Assembly (NCBI GenBank): GCA_945483375.1
Contig: CALYRQ010000006.1
Coordinates: 1 to 13,007, forward strand
Direction: 5' to 3'
Length of the DNA stretch: 13,007 bases
From: an uncultured Elusimicrobia bacterium
GTDB taxonomy: Bacteria > Elusimicrobiota > Elusimicrobia > Elusimicrobiales > Elusimicrobiaceae
Notes under the pieces: generated by a model
The model's input: the letters and a program-made list of their open reading frames with translations, nothing else
Told to the model about the DNA's origin: nothing
Database searches by the model: none
Part shown: positions 6,314 through 13,007 of the stretch, piece by piece
How positions within the stretch are numbered: position 1 is the stretch's first letter
How the letters are laid out: each line of letters begins with the position of its first letter
Translations under genes and position numbers: made by a program

Positions 6314-6343
6314 TTCACCCCTGCTTTTCCAAACTGCTATAAT
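6314..6343 (+). promoter_or_regulatory. Promoter of the TerC-family gene
   Basis: TTCACC (6314-6319), an 18-base spacer and TATAAT (6338-6343) with TGC in front (extended -10). The start would be near 6350, giving a leader of about 25 bases. No manganese riboswitch (yybP-ykoY type), known before some alx/terC-type genes, fits in so short a leader. Confidence 0.7.
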
Positions 6344-6373
6344 TTTATATATCTTTATTAATCAGGAGCAGAA

Positions 6374-7309
6374 ATGGAACCCGTCACCACCACCGTTTCC
6401 GCCATTATGTGGGTTGCCTTTTGGGTAACCGTACTGGCGGCGTTGTTTGTAGATTTAACCGTCCTTAATAAACACCACGGCAAAGTAAGCATGAAAGAAG
6501 CCGCCCTTATGGTATGCGCCTGGGTAACGCTGGCCGCGCTGTTCGGCGGCGCGATTTGGCTGGCCGAGGGGCCGCGCCACGCGCTTGAGTTTTACACGGG
6601 TTACGTGCTTGAATACTCACTGTCCGTAGACAACATGTTCGTATTCATCATGATTTTCGGCTACTTTGCCATTCCGTCCCATTTACAGCCTAAGGCGCTT
6701 TTATGGGGTATTTTAGGCGCGGTCATCTTGCGTTTCGCTTTCATTTTTTTAGGCGTAAAACTGATTTCCATGTTCTCGTGGACAATGTACGTTTTCGGCG
6801 CGCTTCTCGTATTCACGGCGGCCAAAATGCTGTTTCAAAAAGAGGACGACTCCTTTGACCCCGGCAACTCGTTCGTGCTGAAAACGCTTAAAAAAATCAT
6901 GCCGCTTAAAACCGACTACCACGGCGAAAACTTCTTCGTAATCGAAAACGCCAAACGCTTCGCCACGCCGCTGCTTGCCGCGGTGGTGGTAATTGAAATG
7001 TCGGACCTTATCTTTGCGGTGGACTCCATTCCGGCCGTTTTATCCATCACCCAAGATACCTTTTTGGTCTATTCCTCCAACATTTTTGCGATTATCGGCC
7101 TGCGCTCGCTGTATTTCTTGCTTTCGGGTATGGCGGGCAAATTTCCGTACCTTAAATACGGGATTTCGGTCATTCTGTTCTTCGTGGGCGCCAAAATGTT
7201 GCTGTCGCACCACGTCAAAATCCCGGTGGCGGCGTCGCTGGGGGTGATTGTGGGGGTGCTGGCGCTTAGCGTACTGGCCAGCAAAGTTTTTCCGCCCAAA
7301 GAGGCGTAA
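6374..7309 (+). CDS. TerC/Alx-family integral membrane protein
   Basis: The 311-residue protein has about nine hydrophobic segments and the acidic membrane motifs of the TerC/Alx family: FVDLTVLN (D27), YVLEYSLSVDNMFVF (E80, D86), EMSDLIFAVDSIPAV (E208, D211, D217) and SSNIFAIIGLRSLYFLL. Family members are linked to manganese export, protection of secreted metalloproteins during membrane passage, and, historically, tellurite resistance. The length is normal for the Alx-like branch. The ATG follows AGGAG (6364-6368) with 5 bases between. It has its own promoter and stands alone; the next gene, rpmB, has a separate promoter. The repeated acidic residues are consistent with divalent metal transport, but the substrate is inferred from the family. 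Confidence 0.92.
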   Translation: MEPVTTTVSAIMWVAFWVTVLAALFVDLTVLNKHHGKVSMKEAALMVCAWVTLAALFGGAIWLAEGPRHALEFYTGYVLEYSLSVDNMFVFIMIFGYFAIPSHLQPKALLWGILGAVILRFAFIFLGVKLISMFSWTMYVFGALLVFTAAKMLFQKEDDSFDPGNSFVLKTLKKIMPLKTDYHGENFFVIENAKRFATPLLAAVVVIEMSDLIFAVDSIPAVLSITQDTFLVYSSNIFAIIGLRSLYFLLSGMAGKFPYLKYGISVILFFVGAKMLLSHHVKIPVAASLGVIVGVLALSVLASKVFPPKEA

Positions 7310-7312
7310 GGC

Positions 7313-7341
7313 TGGACACGCCCGCAATTTTTTACTAGAAT
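7313..7341 (+). promoter_or_regulatory. Promoter of rpmB
   Basis: TGGACA (7313-7318, 5 of 6), 17 bases, TAGAAT (7336-7341, 5 of 6). It begins 3 bases after the TerC gene stop. The leader is about 33 bases and ends in AAGGAAGGA before the ATG at 7381. Confidence 0.75.
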
Positions 7342-7380
7342 ATAAGTACGAAATTTAATTCAGTTACAAGGAAGGAAACT

Positions 7381-7575
7381 ATGGCGTATAAATGTGCAGT
7401 GTGTGGCAAAGCCCCGGTGTCCGGCGGTTCCTACAGCCACTCCAACATGAGAACGAAAAGAAGCTTCAAACCCAACTTGCAGAAACAAAAAGTGGTGCTG
7501 GACGGTAAAACGCAGACCGCTTACGTCTGCACCTGCTGCATCAAAAGCGGCAAGGCGCAAAGACCTGCCAAATAA
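7381..7575 (+). CDS. rpmB: 50S ribosomal protein L28
   Basis: The 64-residue protein starts MAYKCAVCGKAPVSGG and continues with SHSNMRTKRSF, the typical L28 opening (C5 and C8, then the basic RTKR segment that contacts 23S rRNA). It ends VCTCCIKSGKAQR with C50 and C53. The two CxxC pairs make this the zinc-binding (C+) form; zinc-free forms occur in other bacteria and are often induced on zinc starvation. Length is normal. AAGGAAGGA precedes the start by about 5 bases, and a terminator follows 22 bases after the stop. Identification is secure. Confidence 0.96.
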   Translation: MAYKCAVCGKAPVSGGSYSHSNMRTKRSFKPNLQKQKVVLDGKTQTAYVCTCCIKSGKAQRPAK

Positions 7576-7597
7576 GTCGTTTTTTTTAACAAAACCG

Positions 7598-7632
7598 GCC
7601 CGCGCTTAACACTTAAAGTGCGGGCTTTTTTT
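7598..7632 (+). terminator. Terminator after rpmB
   Basis: GCCCGCGCTT (7598-7607) pairs with AAGTGCGGGC (7616-7625) with one G-T pair around an 8-base loop, followed by seven Ts (7626-7632). The ribosome site of bamA starts right behind the T run, so if the envelope operon has no promoter of its own here, this hairpin would also set how much transcription continues into it. Confidence 0.85.
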
Positions 7633-7634
7633 AA

Positions 7635-7648
7635 GGGGAGGCCGTATT
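7635..7648 (+). promoter_or_regulatory. Ribosome binding site and AUU start of bamA
   Basis: GGGGAGG (7635-7641) is the only strong ribosome site near the gene. Four bases later comes ATT (7646-7648), which opens a full signal peptide (TQFKRLAAVTLAAFF). The first ordinary start in frame, TTG at 7664, is 22 bases from the site and would remove the basic FKR segment. No ATG, GTG or TTG lies in frame at a suitable distance. Confidence 0.55.
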
Positions 7649-10015
7649 ACGCAATTCAAACGCTTGGCCGCAGTCACGCTTGCGGCGTTTTTTTCTTTTT
7701 CGTACGCGCGCGCGAAAGAATCTGCGCCGGTTGAAATGGACCCTAACGGGCCCTGGATGATTTGCGGCATTGAAGTGGATGGACTTAAAAACATCCGCAA
7801 AAAAACCGTCACCAAAGCGGCTTCCGCCAAAAAAGGCGTTCTGTACGACCGATACCAGGTGTCCGAAGATATCCAGGACGTTTCCGCCCTGGGCAATTTC
7901 GATAGCGTGGAAGTGGACATCTCCCCCATGCCCGGCCAACGCAAAGAAAAAAACGGCAGCGACGAACTCTACCCCTGCCACCGCATCACCTACCTCGTGG
8001 CGGAAAAACCCATTTTCGACCGTCTGACCTACACCGGCCGCAAACACCTGGGCAAAGGCGCCATCACCCAGGCGATGACGCTAAAAATCAAAGACCCCTT
8101 TAACGAAGCCAAATTACAGGCCGACCTGGAACGCATCAAAGCCAAATACGCCGAAAAAGGCTACGTAAACGCGGACGTACAATACCGGCTGACGAAGGAC
8201 GATTCCCTCGGCGTCGTATACGTGGAACTCATCATTAACGAAGGCGACCGCGTACGCGTCGGCTCCGTTACGCTTAACGGCGCGGAAGAACTCCCCGCCG
8301 ACAAAATTTTGAAAAAAGCCTCCAACCGCCCCGGCAAAGTATTTAAACCGCAAAATCTCCAGCGCGATTACGTCAAAATGATTCTGTACGGACGCAACAA
8401 AGGGTATTCCGACTTTATGCTCACCGCGCCGAATGTCGACCTCAATGAAGAAAAAACGGAAGTAACCATTTCCTACGACGTAACCGAAGGCGAAAAGGTG
8501 GACTTCGGCACCGTATCGTTTGAAGGCAACAATGTTTTTACGCCGCAGGAACTGCAAAAACAGGTATTCTTCCGCGAAGGACACCTGTACAACCAAAAAG
8601 ATTTTGACGACACCATCACCGCCATCCAAAACGAATACGCCAACAAAGGTTATCTGCAGGCGCGCGTAACGCCCGTAAAAGATATCCGGGACGGCAAATT
8701 AAACCTTACGTTCGACATTTCCGAAGGGCACATCTTCTACATCGACCATATCGACGTTACCGGCTACACCAATACCAAAAAATACGTCTTCACGCGCGAA
8801 CTTTCCATCAAACCCGGCGATTTGTACGATAACGAAAAAATCCGCCGCAGCCAAACCAAAATTTTAAATCTCGGTTTCATTAACGACGTACAGGTGGACT
8901 TACAGCCCACCGCCGACCCGCAGAAAGTGGACCTCGGGTTTAACATCGTGGAAGGCCGCCCCGGAATGTTTACGGCGGGCCTCGCCATGAGCTCCATGGA
9001 CGGACTCTACGGGGAACTTTCCATCAACCACATGAACCTGTTTGGCCGAGCGCAGCGTTTGTCTTTGCGCACGCTGTTCGGTAAAGAAATTTTGGACTAC
9101 ACCGTCAGTTGGTCCACCCCGTGGATTTACGACAAACCCACCTCCCTGGGCATAGACCTGTTCAACACCCGCCGATACCGCTCGTTTGCCGACGACAACC
9201 AAGCCTATACCGAAAAACGCATCGGTGGCCGCGTGAAAGTCGGCCCGCGCTTTAACGACGACATCTACCAACTCTCGTTCGGCTACTCGTTTGAACATAT
9301 CGATATTTACGACGTGGAAGAACGGTTCCGCCCGCCCTTTTCCAACCCCGGCGACCCGTCGTATCTGGAAGAAGGAACGACCAACATGTCTACCGTCAGC
9401 GCGGACTTTGCCGTCGACACGCGCGACAACATCTGGGACCCCACCCGCGGATGGCGCAACTCCATCGGCCTTGCGCTCGCCGGCGGCCCGATCGGCGCGG
9501 ATCTGGATTTGTGGTACTTAAACGCCCGCTCCATTTTCAACTACACCGTTTTAAATCCCGGCGGGAATTACCCGATTGTATTTGTGTTATCCAACAAATT
9601 CGGCTCCGTGCAGGCGTACGGCCGCACGAAAGAAGTTCCCCCGTTTGAAAAATTCTTTCTGGGCGGCGCCGACACCATCCGCGGGTACGAACGCGCGGGC
9701 GAAATCGGCCCCGAATACGGCGGCAACATGTACTACGTCATGAACGCGGAACTGCGCTTCCCGCTGGCGCGCGAAGGAAGAAGAAACATGGCCCAGTTTG
9801 CGTTCTTCTTCGACATGGGTAACTCCTGGAACCATTTTGACGATTTGGATTTTTCGCTCGGTCCCAACCCGGACCAGTTTAAAGCCGGCGTGGGCGTAGG
9901 CCTGCGCTTTACCACCCCCTCGCTGCCGATTCGCATCGACTGGGGGTACGGCCTTAACCACGGCCCGAACGAAGACCGGTCCCACTTCTACTTCAACATC
10001 TCGAACATGATGTAA
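7646..10015 (+). CDS. bamA: Outer membrane protein assembly factor BamA
   Basis: The 789-residue protein has a signal peptide (FKR then LAAVTLAAFFSFSY, cleavage after ARA), five POTRA domains at about residues 36-95, 121-180, 200-260, 284-341 and 361-426, and an Omp85 beta-barrel from about 435 to the end. The barrel carries the conserved loop-6 motif as IRGYERAGEIGP (R679-G680-Y681). BamA inserts beta-barrel proteins into the outer membrane; its presence shows a diderm cell. Length is typical (E. coli 810). The C-terminus is FYFNISNMM rather than ending in the usual aromatic residue. I place the start at the ATT at 7646 because of ribosome-site spacing and the need for a charged signal-peptide head; an annotation limited to usual starts would begin at TTG 7664. 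The ompH-like gene starts 7 bases after its stop, opening a tight operon. Confidence 0.93.
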   Translation: MTQFKRLAAVTLAAFFSFSYARAKESAPVEMDPNGPWMICGIEVDGLKNIRKKTVTKAASAKKGVLYDRYQVSEDIQDVSALGNFDSVEVDISPMPGQRKEKNGSDELYPCHRITYLVAEKPIFDRLTYTGRKHLGKGAITQAMTLKIKDPFNEAKLQADLERIKAKYAEKGYVNADVQYRLTKDDSLGVVYVELIINEGDRVRVGSVTLNGAEELPADKILKKASNRPGKVFKPQNLQRDYVKMILYGRNKGYSDFMLTAPNVDLNEEKTEVTISYDVTEGEKVDFGTVSFEGNNVFTPQELQKQVFFREGHLYNQKDFDDTITAIQNEYANKGYLQARVTPVKDIRDGKLNLTFDISEGHIFYIDHIDVTGYTNTKKYVFTRELSIKPGDLYDNEKIRRSQTKILNLGFINDVQVDLQPTADPQKVDLGFNIVEGRPGMFTAGLAMSSMDGLYGELSINHMNLFGRAQRLSLRTLFGKEILDYTVSWSTPWIYDKPTSLGIDLFNTRRYRSFADDNQAYTEKRIGGRVKVGPRFNDDIYQLSFGYSFEHIDIYDVEERFRPPFSNPGDPSYLEEGTTNMSTVSADFAVDTRDNIWDPTRGWRNSIGLALAGGPIGADLDLWYLNARSIFNYTVLNPGGNYPIVFVLSNKFGSVQAYGRTKEVPPFEKFFLGGADTIRGYERAGEIGPEYGGNMYYVMNAELRFPLAREGRRNMAQFAFFFDMGNSWNHFDDLDFSLGPNPDQFKAGVGVGLRFTTPSLPIRIDWGYGLNHGPNEDRSHFYFNISNMM

Positions 10016-10022
10016 GGCGCGT

Positions 10023-10940
10023 ATGAAAAAAACATTGGCGTGTTTAACGGTTCTGTTTACTGCGGCGGCCCCGCTTTTATGGGGAGCCTCCGCCGACACG
10101 CTGACCAAAGAGGAGGAAGCCGCCGTAGCCGCCATTTTGGCGGGTCAGGCGGGCCAAACGCCGGTCGAAACAACGGCAAAAGAAGACCTCATCACCCTGC
10201 CGGACGATACCAAGCAGCAGGCGCTCGACGAAAACAACCGGGAAGGTGACGTACCTCCGGAAGAAGCAGAGAAAGAAGAATCCACCGGCCGGGAACCGCA
10301 AAAATGCTTAACGGTGGCGTTTGTGGATATTGACGCGGCATTTAACGAACACCCCCGCACGGTGGCGGTAAAAGAACAAATCCGGCTGAAAATCGTTTCC
10401 AAAGAAGACGAAGTGCGCGGGGCCAAACAATTAATCGAAGTGCTGGCGCAGGAAAACGCCCTTTTGTCGGCGCAGATGCGCGAACTGAAACCGTTTTACG
10501 AACGCATTGTGGTGGAACCGAACCCGCTGCTTCCCAAAATTGCAGAAAGCGCGGACACACTGCTGCTGACGAACGTGCTCAACCGCCTGACATTTTCGGG
10601 GGCGGAAGTATTATCCACGAGTCCGCTCAACACGCCCGCGCGGCTGGAAGATTTACAGGCGCGGATTGCGTCCAATAAAAAAATTATTGCGGAACGGGGA
10701 TTATTTATTGATAATTATAGATATGCCACCCGCGAAGAAATTTTGCAGTTGGAAAAGAAAGAAGTAAACGAGATTTTGAAGGACATTTATACGGAAATCA
10801 AATCGTTCGCCAAGAAAAGGAACATCGGCGCCGTCGTGCGCAAGGACGACATCCTCTACGGCGAAAAGCCGGTTAACGTAACAAAAGATTTTATCAACCG
10901 GCTCAAAAAATCAAAAAAATACCGCAAACGCGGCAAATAG
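10023..10940 (+). CDS. OmpH/Skp-family periplasmic chaperone, enlarged
   Basis: The 305-residue product has a signal peptide (MKKTLACLTVLFTAAAPLLW, cleavage near residue 24), an acidic low-complexity region (about 26-92), then LTVAFVDIDAAFNEHPRTVA (from 96), the standard opening of Skp/OmpH. A charged coiled coil follows, and it ends with IYTEIKSFAKKRNIGAVVRKD and ILYGEKPVNVTKDFINRLKK, the standard closing strand and helix. Skp trimers hold unfolded outer-membrane proteins for BamA, and the gene lies directly after bamA, as in many Gram-negatives. It is nearly twice the usual length (about 160 aa): the extra parts are the acidic N-terminal region and a central insert (about 160-215, including RIVVEPNPLLPKIAESADTL). 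AAGG overlapping the bamA stop is its ribosome site. Family is fairly sure; the role of the added parts is unknown. Confidence 0.82.
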   Translation: MKKTLACLTVLFTAAAPLLWGASADTLTKEEEAAVAAILAGQAGQTPVETTAKEDLITLPDDTKQQALDENNREGDVPPEEAEKEESTGREPQKCLTVAFVDIDAAFNEHPRTVAVKEQIRLKIVSKEDEVRGAKQLIEVLAQENALLSAQMRELKPFYERIVVEPNPLLPKIAESADTLLLTNVLNRLTFSGAEVLSTSPLNTPARLEDLQARIASNKKIIAERGLFIDNYRYATREEILQLEKKEVNEILKDIYTEIKSFAKKRNIGAVVRKDDILYGEKPVNVTKDFINRLKKSKKYRKRGK

Positions 10941-10952
10941 GAATCTAAATTT

Positions 10953-12032
10953 ATGACGCTGAACTTAACCGTACAAGAAATCGCCCAAATCACCGGGGCC
11001 GAAGCTCCCAAAGACATACAAACGCCCGTTACCAAACTCTGCGCGCTTGACGACGCGCAGGAAGGCGGCATTTGCTACCTTACCGGCCTGGACCATGCGG
11101 ACCAACTGGGCGCGTTAAAAGCCACCGCCCTTATCGTACCCGAAGAAGCTAAGGGAAAAGAGATCCCCTTTAACGGCGCGCTTCTGTACGCCAAAAACCC
11201 GGAATGGGCCTTTATCCTTTTAATGAAATATGTGGACGCCAAACGCCAAAAACACACCGCGGGAATTCACCCCACGGCCGTCATCAGCCCGAACGCCAAA
11301 CTGGGCGAAAACGTTTCCGTCGGCGCGTATACCGTTATTGAAGACGGCGTGACCGTGGGCGACAACACCGTCATCTTCCCGCAGTGCTACATCGGCAAAG
11401 ACGTTACCGTCGGCAAAAACTGCTGTATCTATCCGCAGGTCGTCATCCGCGAAGACTGCGTGCTGAAGGATTACGTCGTCCTGCAGGCCGGGGCCAAAAT
11501 CGGCTCGGACGGCTTCGGATTTGCGTTCCACGAAGGACGCCACCAAAAAATCCCGCAAATCGGCAACGTAGTGCTGGGAAACGACGTGGAAATCCAGTCC
11601 AATACGTGTATTGACCGCGCGAAAATTTCGTCCACCGTCATCGGGGACAACACAAAAATAGACAACCTCGTCCAAATCGGCCACAATGTGCGCATCGGCA
11701 TGAGCAGCATTCTCTGCGCGCAGGTGGGCGTGGCGGGTACCACGGATATCGGCAACGGCGTCGTACTGGCCGGGCAGGTGGGCCTCGCCGGACACATGAA
11801 AATCGGCGACCGGGCCCAGGTGGGTGCGCAATCCGGCGTGATGAGCTCTATCCCCGCCGGGCAGACCTATTTTGGCTATCCCGCCATGCCTAAAAAAGAA
11901 GCCTTCCAGCAGTTGGCCATTCTGCGCAAACTGCCGGAAATGAACAAAGAATTTAAAGCGTTCAAAAAACAACTGAACGAAGCGAAAAACCTCTCGTTTT
12001 TCGGAAAACTTAAAAAATTGTTAGGACTGTAA
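10953..12032 (+). CDS. lpxD: UDP-3-O-acylglucosamine N-acyltransferase LpxD
   Basis: The 359-residue protein has the LpxD layout: an N-terminal uridine-binding domain (about 1-100, with NPEWAFILLM), a left-handed beta-helix of hexapeptide repeats (about 105-300, such as IGDNTKIDNLVQIGHNV and IGNGVVLAGQVGLAG), and a C-terminal helical tail. The catalytic histidine is H244 in LVQIGHNV, with a second conserved one at H281 (GLAGHMKIGD). It moves a 3-hydroxyacyl chain from acyl carrier protein to the amino group of UDP-3-O-acylglucosamine, the third step of lipid A synthesis. Length is normal (E. coli 341). It starts 12 bases after the ompH-like gene with AGGA about 10 bases upstream, and ends 2 bases before lpxC. 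It implies that the cell makes LPS. Confidence 0.96.
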   Translation: MTLNLTVQEIAQITGAEAPKDIQTPVTKLCALDDAQEGGICYLTGLDHADQLGALKATALIVPEEAKGKEIPFNGALLYAKNPEWAFILLMKYVDAKRQKHTAGIHPTAVISPNAKLGENVSVGAYTVIEDGVTVGDNTVIFPQCYIGKDVTVGKNCCIYPQVVIREDCVLKDYVVLQAGAKIGSDGFGFAFHEGRHQKIPQIGNVVLGNDVEIQSNTCIDRAKISSTVIGDNTKIDNLVQIGHNVRIGMSSILCAQVGVAGTTDIGNGVVLAGQVGLAGHMKIGDRAQVGAQSGVMSSIPAGQTYFGYPAMPKKEAFQQLAILRKLPEMNKEFKAFKKQLNEAKNLSFFGKLKKLLGL

Positions 12033-12034
12033 TT

Positions 12035-12859
12035 ATGAAAAAAACCCTCGCTTCCGAAGCCGTCGTAAAAGGAATCGGCCTGCACACGGGCGTACCCGTT
12101 ACGATGACGTTTAAACCCGCCGAAAACGGCATTACGTTTTTGCGCACAGACCTGCCCAACGCCAAACCCATTTTGGCGCATGCGGACAATGTAGGCTCCA
12201 CCTTGCGCGGAACCAATTTAATCAACGACACCGCCGAAGTGTGGACGGTGGAACACGCGCTGTCTGCGCTGCACGCCCTGGGCATTACCGACGCGGCCGT
12301 GGAAATGGACGGCCCCGAACCGCCCGTTACCGACGGCGCCAGCGACGTGTTTGCGGACGCGCTCTTAAAAGCGGGCGTAAAAGAACTCGGCTCCGAACAG
12401 CCGGTACTCAACATCAAACAAAAAATCACCTATTCGTGCGGGGATATTTCCTACACCGCCGAACCGGCCGACAAACTGACGTTTACCTTTTTATTCCTGC
12501 ACAAACACCCTCTGGTGGCGCGGCAAGAATATACGCTGGAATTTACGCCGGAAAACTATTTAACAGAAATTTCCCGCGCCCGCACGGTCGGGTTTGAAGA
12601 AGAACTGGCGTTTTTAAAAGTGCACGGACTTGCCAAAGGCGGGAATTTGGAAAACGCCGTTATCGTGGGAAAAGACAAATTCGTCAACGAACTGCGCTAC
12701 CCGGACGAACTCGTCCGCCACAAAATTTTGGACCTCGTGGGCGATTTAAGCCTTACGGGCCGCAAATTGCCGCCGCTTAAAATCACCTGTACCCGCGGCG
12801 GGCACAAACATAACGTTATTTTCGCCAAAATTCTTTTGGCCAATTCGGAGGACAAATGA
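12035..12859 (+). CDS. lpxC: UDP-3-O-acyl-N-acetylglucosamine deacetylase LpxC
   Basis: The 274-residue product is LpxC, the zinc enzyme for the first committed step of lipid A synthesis. The expected residues are present: VEHALSALHALG (E73 as general base and H74 as zinc ligand), RHKILDLVGDLSL (H229 and D233 as zinc ligands), and TRGGHKHN near the end with H257 in the place of the catalytic histidine. The opening KGIGLHTGVPV is also typical. It is slightly shorter than E. coli LpxC (305 aa) at the C-terminus. It follows lpxD by 2 bases, with AGGA inside the lpxD end as ribosome site, and overlaps fabZ by 4 bases (ATGA). LpxC and FabZ, fused in Bacteroidota, are separate here. LpxC precedes LpxD in the pathway although its gene is downstream. 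Confidence 0.96.
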   Translation: MKKTLASEAVVKGIGLHTGVPVTMTFKPAENGITFLRTDLPNAKPILAHADNVGSTLRGTNLINDTAEVWTVEHALSALHALGITDAAVEMDGPEPPVTDGASDVFADALLKAGVKELGSEQPVLNIKQKITYSCGDISYTAEPADKLTFTFLFLHKHPLVARQEYTLEFTPENYLTEISRARTVGFEEELAFLKVHGLAKGGNLENAVIVGKDKFVNELRYPDELVRHKILDLVGDLSLTGRKLPPLKITCTRGGHKHNVIFAKILLANSEDK

Positions 12860-13007
12860 GCGCCAAATCCGCCAATTTAAAAGATTTTTTGACGCTTCCC
12901 GTGTTGGAAACGTTTGACCAGGAAAAAATAAAAGCCAACATTCCCCACCGCGAGCCGTTCCTTTTAGTGGACGAAGTGCGCGTGCTGGAACCGGGTAAAA
13001 AATACCT
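12856..13007 (+). CDS. fabZ: 3-hydroxyacyl-ACP dehydratase FabZ, N-terminal part
   Basis: The frame from the ATG at 12856 reads MSAKSANLKDFLTLPVLETF and then IKANIPHREPFLLVDEVRVLEPG before the window ends. IPHREPFLLVDEV is the hallmark start of the FabZ hot-dog fold; the catalytic His and Glu lie beyond the window. FabZ dehydrates 3-hydroxyacyl-ACP and so competes with the lipid A acyltransferases for the same substrate, which explains its common place beside lpx genes. GGAGG (12847-12851) lies 4 bases before the start, and the ATG overlaps the lpxC stop. About 28 residues precede the PHREPF core, some 10 more than in E. coli FabZ. Confidence 0.93.
   Translation, partial: MSAKSANLKDFLTLPVLETFDQEKIKANIPHREPFLLVDEVRVLEPGKKY

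Noticed and set aside
6258..6373. Manganese (yybP-ykoY) riboswitch before the TerC-family gene
   Set aside because: The expected transcript leader is only about 25 bases, and no riboswitch core motifs are seen.
11220..11972. Long minus-strand open frame opposite lpxD
   Set aside because: It is a shadow frame of lpxD with low-complexity His/Asp/Val-rich translation and no ribosome site. The same holds for 8114-8629 and 9587-10135 opposite bamA.
1..13007. CRISPR array, insertion sequence, toxin-antitoxin or phage genes
   Set aside because: No regular direct-repeat array, transposase, integrase or such protein family is seen on either strand; the only repeat with mobile-element character is the tRNA-end duplication.

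Overview
The window joins two kinds of DNA. Positions 1 to about 1385 look like a gut Clostridia (Oscillospirales-like) genome: GC-rich with heavy CTG/GAG/CCC codon use, carrying the start of a BadF/HgdC-type 2-hydroxyacyl-CoA dehydratase activator, a complete queH and the tail of a MATE exporter. From about 1388 to the end the codon style changes (GAA, AAA, TTA and GCG rich) and the genes are those of a diderm, LPS-making bacterium. Gene content and overall feel suggest Elusimicrobiota from an animal gut, but I had no database search to confirm this. The MATE gene and the next reading frame both break at the boundary, which fits an assembly chimera better than natural transfer.

Layout: (1) 1-407, activator gene (minus, runs off the edge), behind a dyad that may be an operator. 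(2) 619-1182, queH with its own promoter and a shared bidirectional terminator. (3) 983-1384, MATE tail (minus, broken). (4) 1388-1549, C-terminal end of an unidentified gene, overlapping (5) 1533-2507, an exported TPR protein with a possible lipobox. (6) A bidirectional terminator, then a minus-strand two-gene operon 5908-2571 of exported TldD/PmbA-family proteins: the first has the HExxxH zinc site, the second has lost it. (7) 5992-6064, tRNA-Thr(UGU) with a clear promoter, followed by a strongly folded cassette of about 190 bp that ends in a second copy of the tRNA 3' end. (8) 6374-7309, a TerC/Alx-type membrane protein. (9) 7381-7575, rpmB (ribosomal protein L28) and its terminator. (10) 7646-13007, a tightly packed envelope operon bamA - skp/ompH-like - lpxD - lpxC - fabZ (cut by the window end).

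The last operon links outer-membrane protein assembly (BamA, Skp) with early lipid A synthesis (LpxD, LpxC) and with FabZ, which supplies and competes for the hydroxyacyl-ACP used by LpxD. This gene order is conserved in many Gram-negative bacteria. Points most worth following are the tRNA-flanked structured cassette, the exported enzyme/pseudoenzyme TldD pair, the apparent AUU start of bamA, and the chimeric junction.
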